Source of the DNA: M3007 sp965249785
GTDB lineage: Bacteria; Bacteroidota; Bacteroidia; Chitinophagales; Saprospiraceae
Assembly: GCA_965249785.1 (NCBI GenBank)
Contig: CBDFMU010000027.1
Location: forward strand, 124,001 to 188,000
Length of the DNA stretch: 64,000 nt
Direction: 5' to 3'
The position numbers were made by a program, and so were the translations under genes. This document shows, in pieces, positions 7,306 through 16,087 of the stretch. The notes beneath the pieces are model-generated. The model searched no databases. It was given only the letters and a program-made list of their open reading frames with translations, and was not told the DNA's origin. Within the stretch, counting starts at the first letter, position 1. Every line of letters begins with the position of its first letter.

Positions 7306-9066
7306 ATGCCGACACAGCTTTTCTCCATCTGGCTAATAATCTTCCTTCTTTCAGGAACCAGCACCCTCCCAGCCCAACTCCCCAACCAGACAACCTACTG
7401 CAATCCCATCGACCTCGACTACCGCTATAATTTCGAGCAACTGAACGAAAACATTTCTTACCGCTCCGCCGCCGATCCAGTTATAGTGCTGCATAAGGGC
7501 GAATACTACTTATTTGCCACTATTTCCGGCGGCTGGTGGCATTCCACGGATATGCTGCACTGGAAATTCGTGCAGCCGGATAAGTGGCCGATGGAGGATA
7601 TGTGTGCACCCGCCGCGCTGTCGGTACGCGATACTATGTATTTGTTCCAATCTACTTTTGAGCAGCGGCCTATCTTTTATACTACTACGCCGGAGACTGG
7701 TCACCTCGAATTTTTCAATCGCTTGATGCCTCGCCTGCCCGGCGCGCTCGGTCCCTGGGACCCCACCATTTTTTACGATGAAGAATGGGACAAATGGTAT
7801 ATGTACTGGGGTTCGTCCAATATTTTCCCTATTTATGGCATCGAACTGGACAAAAACAAACGCCTCAGCTATGTCGGCACTTCCAAGGAAATGCTCTTCC
7901 TGCATCCAGAAGAACATGGCTGGGAACGTTTTGGGCCCAATCATACATCTAATATTCGACCTTTTACCGAAGGGGCCTGGATGAATAAATACAAAGGAAA
8001 ATACTACCTGCAATATGGCGCGCCCGGCACCGAATACAACGTATATGCCAACGGGGTCTATACCGCCGATCAGCCGCTTGGGCCTTTCACGTATGCGCCA
8101 TACAACCCTTTTTCCTACAAGCCCGGCGGTTTTATGATGGGCTGCGGCCACGGCAATACCTTTCAGGATAAATACGGCAATTACTGGAACACTGGCACGC
8201 CCTGGGTGGCGGTTAACTGGAATTTTGAGCGACGAATGAGTATGTTCCCGGCGGGTTTCGATGGCGACGGACAATTGTTTGCCAATTCCCGTTTCGGCGA
8301 TTTTCCCCACCGTTTGCCCACCAAAAAATGGACCAGTAAAGACGAATTATTCACTGGCTGGATGTTGCTTTCCTACAAAAAACCTTGTACTGCTTCCACC
8401 GAGCGCAATGAGTTTAAAGCCGCCAATCTGACCGACGAAAACGTTCGTTCGTTCTGGGTAGCAGGCACCAATGCTGCCGGACAATGGGCAACTATTGATC
8501 TGCAACAGGAATATGAAGTCAAGGCTTTTCAATTAAATTATACTGATTATCAATCAAATATATTTGTCAATGATAGCACAGTGTACTTGCAATTCAAGAT
8601 GTATCATTCCCATGACGGGAAGAAGTGGGAACCTTTGGCCGATTTTTCCAAAGGAAAAGAAAACCGCCCGAATTTGTATTATGAACTGCCCACTCCACTA
8701 AAAACGCGCTACATTCGCTTTGAAAACGTACACGTTCCTACGCCCAATCTGGCCCTTTCAGACATTCGTATTTTTGGCAATGGCAGTGGTCCCATGCCCG
8801 CTACCCCGGCCAATTTGAAAGTGCAACGTCACGAAGATGGTCGCGATGCCACCTTAAATTGGGAGGCCGTACCGGGAGCCGTAGGATACAATATTCTCTG
8901 GGGCATTGACCGCGACAAGTTGTACCAAACCTACCAATTATGGGCGGATGCCGGTACAACTTTGGACCTTCGCGCCCTGAATATAGGACAGGATTACTAT
9001 TTTGCCATAGAAGCGTTTAATGAAAATGGCGTATCAAAACAAAGTGCCGTACAGTACATCAAATAA
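7306..9066 (+). CDS. Secreted GH43-like glycoside hydrolase with discoidin and fibronectin III domains
   Basis: The protein has 586 residues with a signal peptide ending near the LPAQ segment at residues 22-25. The five-bladed propeller core (about 30-350) shows RSAADPV, GPWDPT and TEGAW, which match the catalytic Asp, pKa-modulating Asp and catalytic Glu of clan GH-F (families 43/62). A discoidin/CBM32-like domain follows (about 365-495) and then an Fn3 domain (about 505-585). Related enzymes remove xylose or arabinose units from plant glycans. The next gene starts 13 bp downstream. The SusC/SusD pair and an AraR-like regulator nearby support a role in glycan use. Confidence 0.85.
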   Translation: MPTQLFSIWLIIFLLSGTSTLPAQLPNQTTYCNPIDLDYRYNFEQLNENISYRSAADPVIVLHKGEYYLFATISGGWWHSTDMLHWKFVQPDKWPMEDMCAPAALSVRDTMYLFQSTFEQRPIFYTTTPETGHLEFFNRLMPRLPGALGPWDPTIFYDEEWDKWYMYWGSSNIFPIYGIELDKNKRLSYVGTSKEMLFLHPEEHGWERFGPNHTSNIRPFTEGAWMNKYKGKYYLQYGAPGTEYNVYANGVYTADQPLGPFTYAPYNPFSYKPGGFMMGCGHGNTFQDKYGNYWNTGTPWVAVNWNFERRMSMFPAGFDGDGQLFANSRFGDFPHRLPTKKWTSKDELFTGWMLLSYKKPCTASTERNEFKAANLTDENVRSFWVAGTNAAGQWATIDLQQEYEVKAFQLNYTDYQSNIFVNDSTVYLQFKMYHSHDGKKWEPLADFSKGKENRPNLYYELPTPLKTRYIRFENVHVPTPNLALSDIRIFGNGSGPMPATPANLKVQRHEDGRDATLNWEAVPGAVGYNILWGIDRDKLYQTYQLWADAGTTLDLRALNIGQDYYFAIEAFNENGVSKQSAVQYIK

Positions 9067-9079
9067 TCAATTTTAACTC

Positions 9080-9574
9080 ATGAAAAAATACATTCGTCCT
9101 ACCTTACTTGGCCTTCTGGCCATCCTGTTGCTGCTACAATTTGTCCGTCCCGCCAGGAATCTGTCGGATAATTCTGCTAACGACATTTCCCGCGCCTTTC
9201 CGGCACCCGCTTCCGTGCAGACTACGCTGCATACCGCTTGTTACGACTGTCACAGCAATCGCACCGAATATCCCTGGTATGCCGAAGTACAACCCGTCGG
9301 CCTTTGGCTAAATGACCATATTAACGAAGGCAAACGCCACCTCAACTTCGCTGAATTTGCCGCTTACAAACTGCCACGGCAATACCATGCGCTGGAAGAA
9401 ATCAAGGAACAGGTGGACAAGGGAGAAATGCCGCTGGCTTCGTATACGCTTATCCACCGCGATGCCGTGCTCAGCCCAACGCAAAAAAAGGAAATAATTG
9501 ACTGGGCTAATGTGAGCCGCGCTGCTTTGGAGGCGCGTTGGCCGATGGATAGTCTGGTGATGAAGCGGAAATAA
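9080..9574 (+). CDS. Haem-binding domain protein (Haem_bd family)
   Basis: The 164-residue protein has an N-terminal membrane anchor or signal (LLGLLAILLLLQF). A single c-type haem motif CYDCHSN has cysteines near C54/C57 and H58. The following EYPWYAEVQPVGLWLNDHINEGKRHLNF stretch is diagnostic of the small Bacteroidota haem-binding domain (Haem_bd, PF14376). These proteins are thought to be periplasmic electron carriers. The gene is 13 bp after the GH43-like gene, so it is probably cotranscribed. It converges with the Nudix regulator, from which only 16 bp separate it. Confidence 0.85.
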   Translation: MKKYIRPTLLGLLAILLLLQFVRPARNLSDNSANDISRAFPAPASVQTTLHTACYDCHSNRTEYPWYAEVQPVGLWLNDHINEGKRHLNFAEFAAYKLPRQYHALEEIKEQVDKGEMPLASYTLIHRDAVLSPTQKKEIIDWANVSRAALEARWPMDSLVMKRK

Positions 9575-9590
9575 AAAGCCAGCACCGGGC

Positions 9591-10358
9591 TTATTTCCAG
9601 GGACTACGCTCCTGAAAGTCAGCCTGCTCCCTCGACAAATCGAAGCGGTACAAATACGGTGCTTTATGCGCCCTGCCCGAAAACCGCTTTTCCACTCGCT
9701 CCAGGATTTCCAGGCCCAGCATCTTGCGCTGAAAGTTGGCCCGTAGCAGTTTTTTGCCCAAAATAGTCTCATACAGGCTTTGCAGTTCTGCCATCGTAAA
9801 GGTTTCGGGCAGCAGATTGAGACCCACCAGATTATGATCCAGCCGCGACTGCAAGGTCGCCAGGGCTTTTTGCACAATAGCCGAGTGGTCGAAAGCCAGT
9901 TCGGGCAGCTCGTCAAATCCAAACCAGGTGCAGACCTCCAGATGCTCGTCGGGATTAGGGATTACCTTGGAAAAATCAACCAGGGCATAATAACCGACCG
10001 AAACAAACCGCTGGGAAATCCAGGCACTCGGCGACAGCGGAATGCCCAAGGCATCGAATATTCTTTGCTGCAAATCCCCACACACGCGTTCGCGATGCCC
10101 AAACGCGTAGAACTGCTCCAGAAAAATATTTTCCACCGAAGTACGCTCGCGTAGAATACGGCTTGCCGCCTCATCCATGTCTTCCTCCAGACGGATGTAA
10201 CCTCCCGGCAATGCCCAGATATCGGTATGCTTGAAATTAATCAGCAATACCTTGATTTGATCGTCGTGAAACCCGAAAATCACGCAGTCAATCGAGATGC
10301 TGGGCAAAAACTTATCCGGCTCGGTAGCTGGTTCGGTGAAAGTCTCTCGGCGTTGCAT
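9591..10358 (-). CDS. Nudix-fold transcriptional regulator, NrtR/AraR-like
   Basis: Starting at the ATG at 10358 the protein has 255 residues; an upstream in-frame ATG at 10451 would add 31 poorly conserved residues. The N-terminal Nudix fold contains ALPGGYIRLEED and AASRILRER. Compared with the catalytic Nudix box GX5EX7REUXEEXGU the REUXEE part is degenerate, so it is probably a ligand sensor and not an enzyme. The C-terminal winged helix includes FTMAELQSLYETILG and RANFQRKML. Bacteroidota AraR regulators of arabinose use have this architecture. It faces away from the SusC gene across a 363-bp gap, so it is the obvious candidate regulator of this locus. Confidence 0.85.
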   Translation of the reverse strand: MQRRETFTEPATEPDKFLPSISIDCVIFGFHDDQIKVLLINFKHTDIWALPGGYIRLEEDMDEAASRILRERTSVENIFLEQFYAFGHRERVCGDLQQRIFDALGIPLSPSAWISQRFVSVGYYALVDFSKVIPNPDEHLEVCTWFGFDELPELAFDHSAIVQKALATLQSRLDHNLVGLNLLPETFTMAELQSLYETILGKKLLRANFQRKMLGLEILERVEKRFSGRAHKAPYLYRFDLSREQADFQERSPWK

Positions 10359-10721
10359 TGAATTTTTTTTTGCAAAAGTGGTCAAATATTTTGGTGTATT
10401 TTGATCAACTTCGTACCATTGTCCCACAATGATACAATGAACCGAAAACAAAATTAAATAAACGTTGCAAAGGGTAAAATGGAATAATATTTTTCAAAAA
10501 ACAGCCCGGCATATTTTGAACCATGTTTTCGGCTAGCCCTACAGATCGCCTTGGAGAAAATGCCTGCGAGTAATTATGTATCGCATTAATCAAGCATCTG
10601 CTGCTATCTCGGCAAGAATAGGTTTCTCTGCCATTATCCTCTTCAGCGCCTATCATTTCCCTCTGTTGAGTTCCAAATCGAATTTCATTTTTTTAATTTT
10701 AACTTAAACTCATCCTTCATT
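10359..10721. promoter_or_regulatory. Divergent control region between Nudix regulator and SusC gene, with two inverted repeats
   Basis: The 363-bp gap contains an imperfect palindrome at 10380-10406 (TCAAATA paired with TATTTTGA) and a perfect one at 10417-10431 (CATTGT-CCC-ACAATG). Both lie just upstream of the regulator start. They are candidate operators for autoregulation or control of the SusC/SusD genes. The rest is AT-rich with no ORF, and no TAnnTTTG box is clear on either strand. Confidence 0.45.
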
Positions 10722-13700
10722 ATGAATCAAACGTTTTACCTAAAGCCTAAGTTTGGAGTGGTCTGGCTACTGCTCTTCTTTTTGGGCGCATTCTCGTTAT
10801 CGGCGCAAGAGCGCAAGATAACGGGAACTCTTACCTCCTCCGACAACAGTCCCTTAGCCGGGGCTACCGTGTTGGTGAAGGGCACTACCAGCGGTACCGT
10901 CTCCGATGCCGATGGCAATTTTGCTGTTACGGTGAATGGTGATAACGCCGTGATTGTTGTATCTGCTACTGGCTTCGCTACGCAGGAACTTCCGGTGGGC
11001 ACGCAAAGCACTTTTGCGGTGCAGTTGCAGGATTCCGAATCGGCTCTCTCGGAAGTCATCGTGACCGGCTACAGTACCGAAACACGGAAGCAGACCACCA
11101 GTGCCGTATCTACTGTCAAAACCAAAGATTTGGCGGTAGTGCCAAGTGGCAACGTCGAACAGCAGTTGCAGGGACGAGTCAGCGGCGTGACGGTCATTAC
11201 CAATGGCCAGCCAGGTACCTCTAGTCAAGTGCGTATCCGCGGATTTGGTTCTTTCAACAACAACCAGCCGCTCTTCGTAATAGATGGTGTACCGACTCAG
11301 AATGCTAACTTTCTAAGCCCTGACGACATCGAGAACACCACCGTCATGAAAGATGCCTCTTCGGCCTCTATCTATGGTGCACGTGCCGCTAGTGGAGTAA
11401 TCGTGATCACTACCAAGCGTGGGCCTAAAAAGCCACAGCCGCTTAAAGTGACCTACGACGCTATTTTCGGCTGGACCGATCCGGGCAAAGGAATTGACAT
11501 CCTGAACCCGCAGGAGCAAGCCGACTGGACTTGGCAAGCTATCCGCAATACCGCCACTGCTACGGGTACTACGCCAGTGTTTAACCACCCGCAGTATGGT
11601 ACAGGCGACCGCCCGGTGCTACCTGATTTCATCAACGTTGGTGGGTTAGCAGGCCTTTCGGCCAGCCAGGTAAATCTGGACGTGGAAAGCAAGAAATACA
11701 ACGTCAACCCAGCTAATGGTAATATTTATCAGGTGGTACGTGCCAACAAAGAGGGTACCGACTGGTATGGTGCTATTACCCGTACTGCGCCCCTGATGCG
11801 CCACAATCTAGGCTTCAGTGGATCAACGGAAAATGCTCGCTATTACCTCGGCTTGAGCGTACAGGATCAGTCCGGTATTTTGCTCTATAATGAGTTTCGG
11901 CGGCATACCGTTCGGGCGAACACGGAGTTCGATCTGAGCAAGCGGGTACGCATTGGCGAAAACTTCCAGCTTACCTATCGTCAGGTACTTGGCCAGGGCG
12001 GCGGCGGCGACGGGTCTGGTGTCTCTCAAGACGAGAACTCGATCCTGGGTGCTTTCCGGATGGCTCCGATCATTCCAGTGTATGACGAATACGGTGGCTA
12101 CGCTGGCACAGCGGCCAAAGGCTTCAACAACCCAGCCAACCCAGTCGCACAGCGCGATGGCGTGAAGAACAACCGTGGCTTCGGTGTGGGCGGTTTTGGT
12201 AATATTTATGCCGAAGTGGACATCCTGGATGGCCTTACGTTCAGAACCAGCCTTGGTGGCAACTACTCCACCTTTGCCTCGAATTTTTACAACCGGATCA
12301 GCTATGAAAACTCGGAAAACAACTCCAGTTTCGGTTACGGGGAAAATAGTGGCAATTTCTTCTCTTGGGTACTTACCAATACCGTCCAGTACAAGAAGAA
12401 ATTTGGCATTCATGGAATAGAAGCATTGGTTGGTCAGGAGGCTATTAAAGACAATATCTTCCATACTACTAGTGCCTCTGGCCTTGATCCGTTTTCGCAG
12501 AGCATTAATTACATTAACCTCGGCGACGTGTTGAGCCGACAGGTCAGTAGCTTTACGGCGACTCCTTTTACCTATAGTTCTTACTTTGGTCGGGTACAAT
12601 ACTCGCTGCTGGACAAATACTATATCACTGGTATTGTGCGCCGCGATGGTTCTTCCCGTTTTGGCCCGGATACGCGCTACGGTACGTTTCCAGCGATCTC
12701 GGCCGCTTGGCGTGTGAGCAGTGAGCGCTTTATGGAAGGCGTTTCCTGGATCTCAGACCTGAAATTGCGGGCCGGTTACGGTCTGATGGGTAACGACCAG
12801 GTCAGCCCGACCAATCAGTTCAGTGCTTTTGCCGCCAGTCTCGGCAACGCCGCCTACGATATCAGCGGATCGGGTACCACCGTGGCAGAAGGCTTCTACC
12901 AAAGCCAGGTCGGTAACCCAAAAGCCAAATGGGAAACCAGCAAAACCAGCAACGTAGGCCTCGAGTTTCTGTTGCTGAACGGCAAAATTGACTTTGTGCT
13001 TGATCTGTGGAAAAAAGAGACCGACGATCTGCTCTTCCAAGTGCCATTGCCGCAGGTATTGGGCGGATTTGCTACTGCTCCTTCCCAAAACGTGGCCTCT
13101 ATGGTCAATAAAGGGATTGATCTACAGCTCATTAATAAAGGCCGACTGGGCAGTAACTCCCGCTATGAAGCAACATTGACCGGCTCCTGGCTGCATAATG
13201 AAATCACCAAGGTGGCGGATAACATCGAATACTTCGATGCCTTCCCTGCCAGCAACCGTCTCGGAGCAACCATGATCCGCAACGAAGTGGGTTACTCCAT
13301 TTCGTCCTTCTATGGTTACCAAGTGCTGGGTTATTTCAAGGATGCTGCTGAGGTGGCTTCGGCACCTACTCAAGATGGTGCTGGCCCTGGTCGCTTCCGT
13401 TATGCTGACCTGAATGGTCTGGACGACAATGGCAAACTGACTGGTAAGCCCGACGGCAAAATAGACGCTGCAGACCGTACCCACATCGGCAGCCCGGTAC
13501 CTAAGTTCACTGGCGGTCTAAACCTGAAGGTAACTCTCGGCAACTTTGACGTGGAGACCTATCTGTATACTTCGTTGGGCAACAAGATTTTTAACCTGTC
13601 GAAATGGTTTACGGACTTCTATCCATCCTTTACAGGGGCAGCGGTCAGTGCCCGGGTCAAGAACTCTTGGACACCCGACAACTTGGATGCCGAAACACCT

Positions 13701-14003
13701 ATTTTCGAGGGTGCTTCTAACTTCAGCACTAACACCCAGCCTAACTCCTGGTATGTGGAAGACGGTTCTTTCCTGCGGATGCAAAACATCAACATTGGCT
13801 ATAACATAGCCAGTCTGCTGCCAAGCCGGATGGATGTATCACGGGCGAGAGTGTATGTTGGCCTGAACAATATCTTCACCATCACCAAGTATAAGGGTCT
13901 AGACCCGGCAGTGGGTGGAGCAGCCGATACTACTTTCGGTATTGATGTAGGTAACTATCCGGTCACGCAAAGTTTTGTAGTCGGTTTGGGCGTCACCTTT
14001 TAG
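10722..14003 (+). CDS. SusC/RagA-family TonB-linked outer-membrane transporter
   Basis: The 1093-residue protein has a signal peptide ending near LSAQ. A carboxypeptidase-regulatory-like domain follows (about 30-110, ITGTLTSSDNSPLAGATV). The TonB-dependent receptor plug (about 120-230) contains LQGRVSGVTV, RIRGFGS and PLFVIDGVP. A beta barrel of about 800 residues ends in VVGLGVTF, with the C-terminal aromatic expected by the BAM machinery. Length and order are normal for SusC. With SusD it forms the lidded importer for oligosaccharides or other large nutrients. The SusD gene follows after 116 bp on the same strand. Confidence 0.97.
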   Translation: MNQTFYLKPKFGVVWLLLFFLGAFSLSAQERKITGTLTSSDNSPLAGATVLVKGTTSGTVSDADGNFAVTVNGDNAVIVVSATGFATQELPVGTQSTFAVQLQDSESALSEVIVTGYSTETRKQTTSAVSTVKTKDLAVVPSGNVEQQLQGRVSGVTVITNGQPGTSSQVRIRGFGSFNNNQPLFVIDGVPTQNANFLSPDDIENTTVMKDASSASIYGARAASGVIVITTKRGPKKPQPLKVTYDAIFGWTDPGKGIDILNPQEQADWTWQAIRNTATATGTTPVFNHPQYGTGDRPVLPDFINVGGLAGLSASQVNLDVESKKYNVNPANGNIYQVVRANKEGTDWYGAITRTAPLMRHNLGFSGSTENARYYLGLSVQDQSGILLYNEFRRHTVRANTEFDLSKRVRIGENFQLTYRQVLGQGGGGDGSGVSQDENSILGAFRMAPIIPVYDEYGGYAGTAAKGFNNPANPVAQRDGVKNNRGFGVGGFGNIYAEVDILDGLTFRTSLGGNYSTFASNFYNRISYENSENNSSFGYGENSGNFFSWVLTNTVQYKKKFGIHGIEALVGQEAIKDNIFHTTSASGLDPFSQSINYINLGDVLSRQVSSFTATPFTYSSYFGRVQYSLLDKYYITGIVRRDGSSRFGPDTRYGTFPAISAAWRVSSERFMEGVSWISDLKLRAGYGLMGNDQVSPTNQFSAFAASLGNAAYDISGSGTTVAEGFYQSQVGNPKAKWETSKTSNVGLEFLLLNGKIDFVLDLWKKETDDLLFQVPLPQVLGGFATAPSQNVASMVNKGIDLQLINKGRLGSNSRYEATLTGSWLHNEITKVADNIEYFDAFPASNRLGATMIRNEVGYSISSFYGYQVLGYFKDAAEVASAPTQDGAGPGRFRYADLNGLDDNGKLTGKPDGKIDAADRTHIGSPVPKFTGGLNLKVTLGNFDVETYLYTSLGNKIFNLSKWFTDFYPSFTGAAVSARVKNSWTPDNLDAETPIFEGASNFSTNTQPNSWYVEDGSFLRMQNINIGYNIASLLPSRMDVSRARVYVGLNNIFTITKYKGLDPAVGGAADTTFGIDVGNYPVTQSFVVGLGVTF

Positions 14004-14015
14004 TCAGTAGTTGAT

Positions 14016-14078
14016 AAGGGTTTATTACTGAATAGCAGGCAGGTACTTATTATTCTTCCTACATCGTTATAAACCTTT
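14016..14078 (+). other. Hairpin in the SusC-SusD gap
   Basis: AAGGGTTTAT at 14016-14025 pairs with ATAAACCTTT at 14069-14078 (9 of 10). It lies directly after the SusC stop and could attenuate transcription or protect the upstream mRNA. No T-run terminator follows, so readthrough into SusD is likely. Confidence 0.35.
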
Positions 14079-14119
14079 ATTAACTCTAATACATTTTTTC
14101 ATACCAATAAAGAAAAAAC

Positions 14120-15880
14120 ATGAAAAATTCATTCAATCATATCACCAAGGTCATGGCCGCCCTCAGTATCATTTTGGTACTGAACCTCGTGGTCTCGGCC
14201 TGCAAAAAGGACTTTCTGGAAGTACCGGCCAATGGGTCGCTTACCGAAGAAGTACTGAGTAGCAAAAAAGGCCTCGATGGCCTGCTGATCGGCTGTTATA
14301 GCATTCTAACTGGACGTGCAGCCGACTTTTATACTGGCATGGGCAACTGGTTGCACGGCAGTATCCTGGGTGGCGAAGCCAACAAAGGCTCCAACGCTGG
14401 TGACCAAACCGTAGTCAATCCAATCCAGCGCTATGAAACATTGTCGAACAATGGTGCCGTTGGCGGTAAGTGGCGGATTACCTATGAAGGAGTAGCTCGG
14501 TGTAATACCTTGCTACGCCTGCTCGGCACTACTACTGATGCAACGGTGACGGCGGATGACAAAACGCGCATTGGTGCCGAGGCCCACTTTCTGCGTGGCC
14601 TCTATTACTTTGAGTTGAAGCGCCTCTGGGGTGATGTGCCCTATGTGGACGAGACCATGACTTCTGAAGCAGCAGTAAAAGTGCCGAACGGTGCCGATCT
14701 GTGGCCAAAGATCGAAGCCGATCTGCAAGCTGCCCAGAGAGACCTGCCAGAAACCCAATCTGCTTTGGGCCGCGCTAACAAGTGGGCTGCCGCTGCGCTG
14801 CTCGCCAAAGTATATTTGTATGAGCACAAATTCGCCGAAGCCAAAACGCTTTTCACCGACGTAATTGCCAATGGCAAAACCTCTGGTGGAGAAAAATATG
14901 GTTTGCAGGATAGCTACCCTGATGTCTTCAAAGCGGAGGCTAATAACAGCAAGGAGATGGTGTTTGCCGCACAAGCTGCCGTCAACACGGGCAGCGTTGC
15001 CAATACCAACAACGAGAATGTGCTGAACTTCCCCTACAACACTGGCTCCGATGGACCAGCAGGTTGCTGCGGGTTTTTCCAGCCCAGCTTCGATCTGGTG
15101 AATTCTTTCCGCACCGATGCCAACGGGCTGCCGCTGCTGGATGACTCTTATAACCAGGCTGCCAATGAGGTAAAAAGCGACTTCGGTCTGAAATCTGCCG
15201 ATCCATTCACTCCAGATGCTGGTAATCTCGATCCGCGCCTCGACCACTCCGTAGGCCGTCGTGGCATCCCGTACCTTGACTGGATTGCTCACCCCGGCGA
15301 CAACTGGATTCGGGACCAATCGTATGGTGGCCCTTATTCACCGAAGAAATTCGTGTTCTATCGGGCTACACAGAACACCCTTACCGATGGTTCTTCCTGG
15401 ACGCGTGGCTACACAGGGCAAAACCAGCCGATCATTCGTTTTGCGGATGTATTACTGATGGCTGCCGAGGCTGAAATAGAAGTAGGCAGCTTAGAAACGG
15501 CCCGCACCTATATCAACATGGTACGGATGCGTGCTGCTGATCCCGCTACCTGGGTGAAGAAGGATGGTACAAATGCTGCTAACTACGTTATTGGCTTGTA
15601 CAATACAGCTTTTGCCAACCAGGACATGGCTCGTACTGCTGTCCGCCTGGAGCGCAAACTCGAACTCTCCGGCGAAGGACACCGTTTCTTCGATCTGGTG
15701 CGTTGGGGCGTTGCCGCTCAGGTGCTTAATGCTTACCTTCAAGGGCCAGATGGTACTCGTCTGGCTACTGCGCTGGGTGGTGCTCATTTCACCGCTGGCA
15801 AAAACGAAGTCTATCCTATTCCGCAGTCGCAAATTGATTTGCAAGGAGCAGACGTGTTGAAGCAGAATCCGGGTTATTAA
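14120..15880 (+). CDS. SusD/RagB-family nutrient-binding outer-membrane lipoprotein
   Basis: The 586-residue protein has a lipobox (VVSAC) with the lipidated cysteine near residue 28. The mature start CKKDFLEVPANGSLTEE is typical of SusD. The N-terminal TPR-like region includes RCNTLLR, EAHFLRGLYYFELKRLWGDVPYVDE and AALLAKVYLYEHKFAEA. The C-terminal part contains IIRFADVLLMAAEAE and LERKLELSGEGHRFFDLVRWG, the hallmark of the family. It should cap the SusC barrel and bind the substrate. The sequence does not reveal the ligand; the adjacent GH43-like enzyme suggests arabinose- or xylose-containing glycans. Confidence 0.97.
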   Translation: MKNSFNHITKVMAALSIILVLNLVVSACKKDFLEVPANGSLTEEVLSSKKGLDGLLIGCYSILTGRAADFYTGMGNWLHGSILGGEANKGSNAGDQTVVNPIQRYETLSNNGAVGGKWRITYEGVARCNTLLRLLGTTTDATVTADDKTRIGAEAHFLRGLYYFELKRLWGDVPYVDETMTSEAAVKVPNGADLWPKIEADLQAAQRDLPETQSALGRANKWAAAALLAKVYLYEHKFAEAKTLFTDVIANGKTSGGEKYGLQDSYPDVFKAEANNSKEMVFAAQAAVNTGSVANTNNENVLNFPYNTGSDGPAGCCGFFQPSFDLVNSFRTDANGLPLLDDSYNQAANEVKSDFGLKSADPFTPDAGNLDPRLDHSVGRRGIPYLDWIAHPGDNWIRDQSYGGPYSPKKFVFYRATQNTLTDGSSWTRGYTGQNQPIIRFADVLLMAAEAEIEVGSLETARTYINMVRMRAADPATWVKKDGTNAANYVIGLYNTAFANQDMARTAVRLERKLELSGEGHRFFDLVRWGVAAQVLNAYLQGPDGTRLATALGGAHFTAGKNEVYPIPQSQIDLQGADVLKQNPGY

Positions 15881-15915
15881 TTGGTTACTAGTTAATTGGT
15901 TAAATAGCTAACTAC

Positions 15916-15975
15916 AAGGCTGGGTGTGTTTAGATTTTTGTTTAGCAGAAATTTAAACATGTCCAGCCTTTTTTA
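15916..15975 (+). terminator. Terminator after the SusC/SusD operon
   Basis: AAGGCTGG at 15916-15923 pairs with CCAGCCTT at 15963-15970. The pairing is extended by a weaker GTTTA/TAAAC inner stem, and a T-rich tail follows (15969-15974). The position, 36 bp after the SusD stop, fits intrinsic termination. Confidence 0.6.
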
Positions 15976-16087
15976 TGTCCGTGCAAAAGCATTTCTTACA
16001 CCCTGCAAACCTGAATGTTCTTATTGGCATCCTCCCCAATATCGGCCCTGAATAACTGCACTTTCTCCACTACTTTTAATTGGCTAT

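Noticed and set aside
11823..12599. 258-residue minus-strand open frame inside the SusC gene
   Set aside because: It is antisense to a well-supported SusC barrel, its translation has no domain pattern, and its length follows from the codon composition of the real gene.
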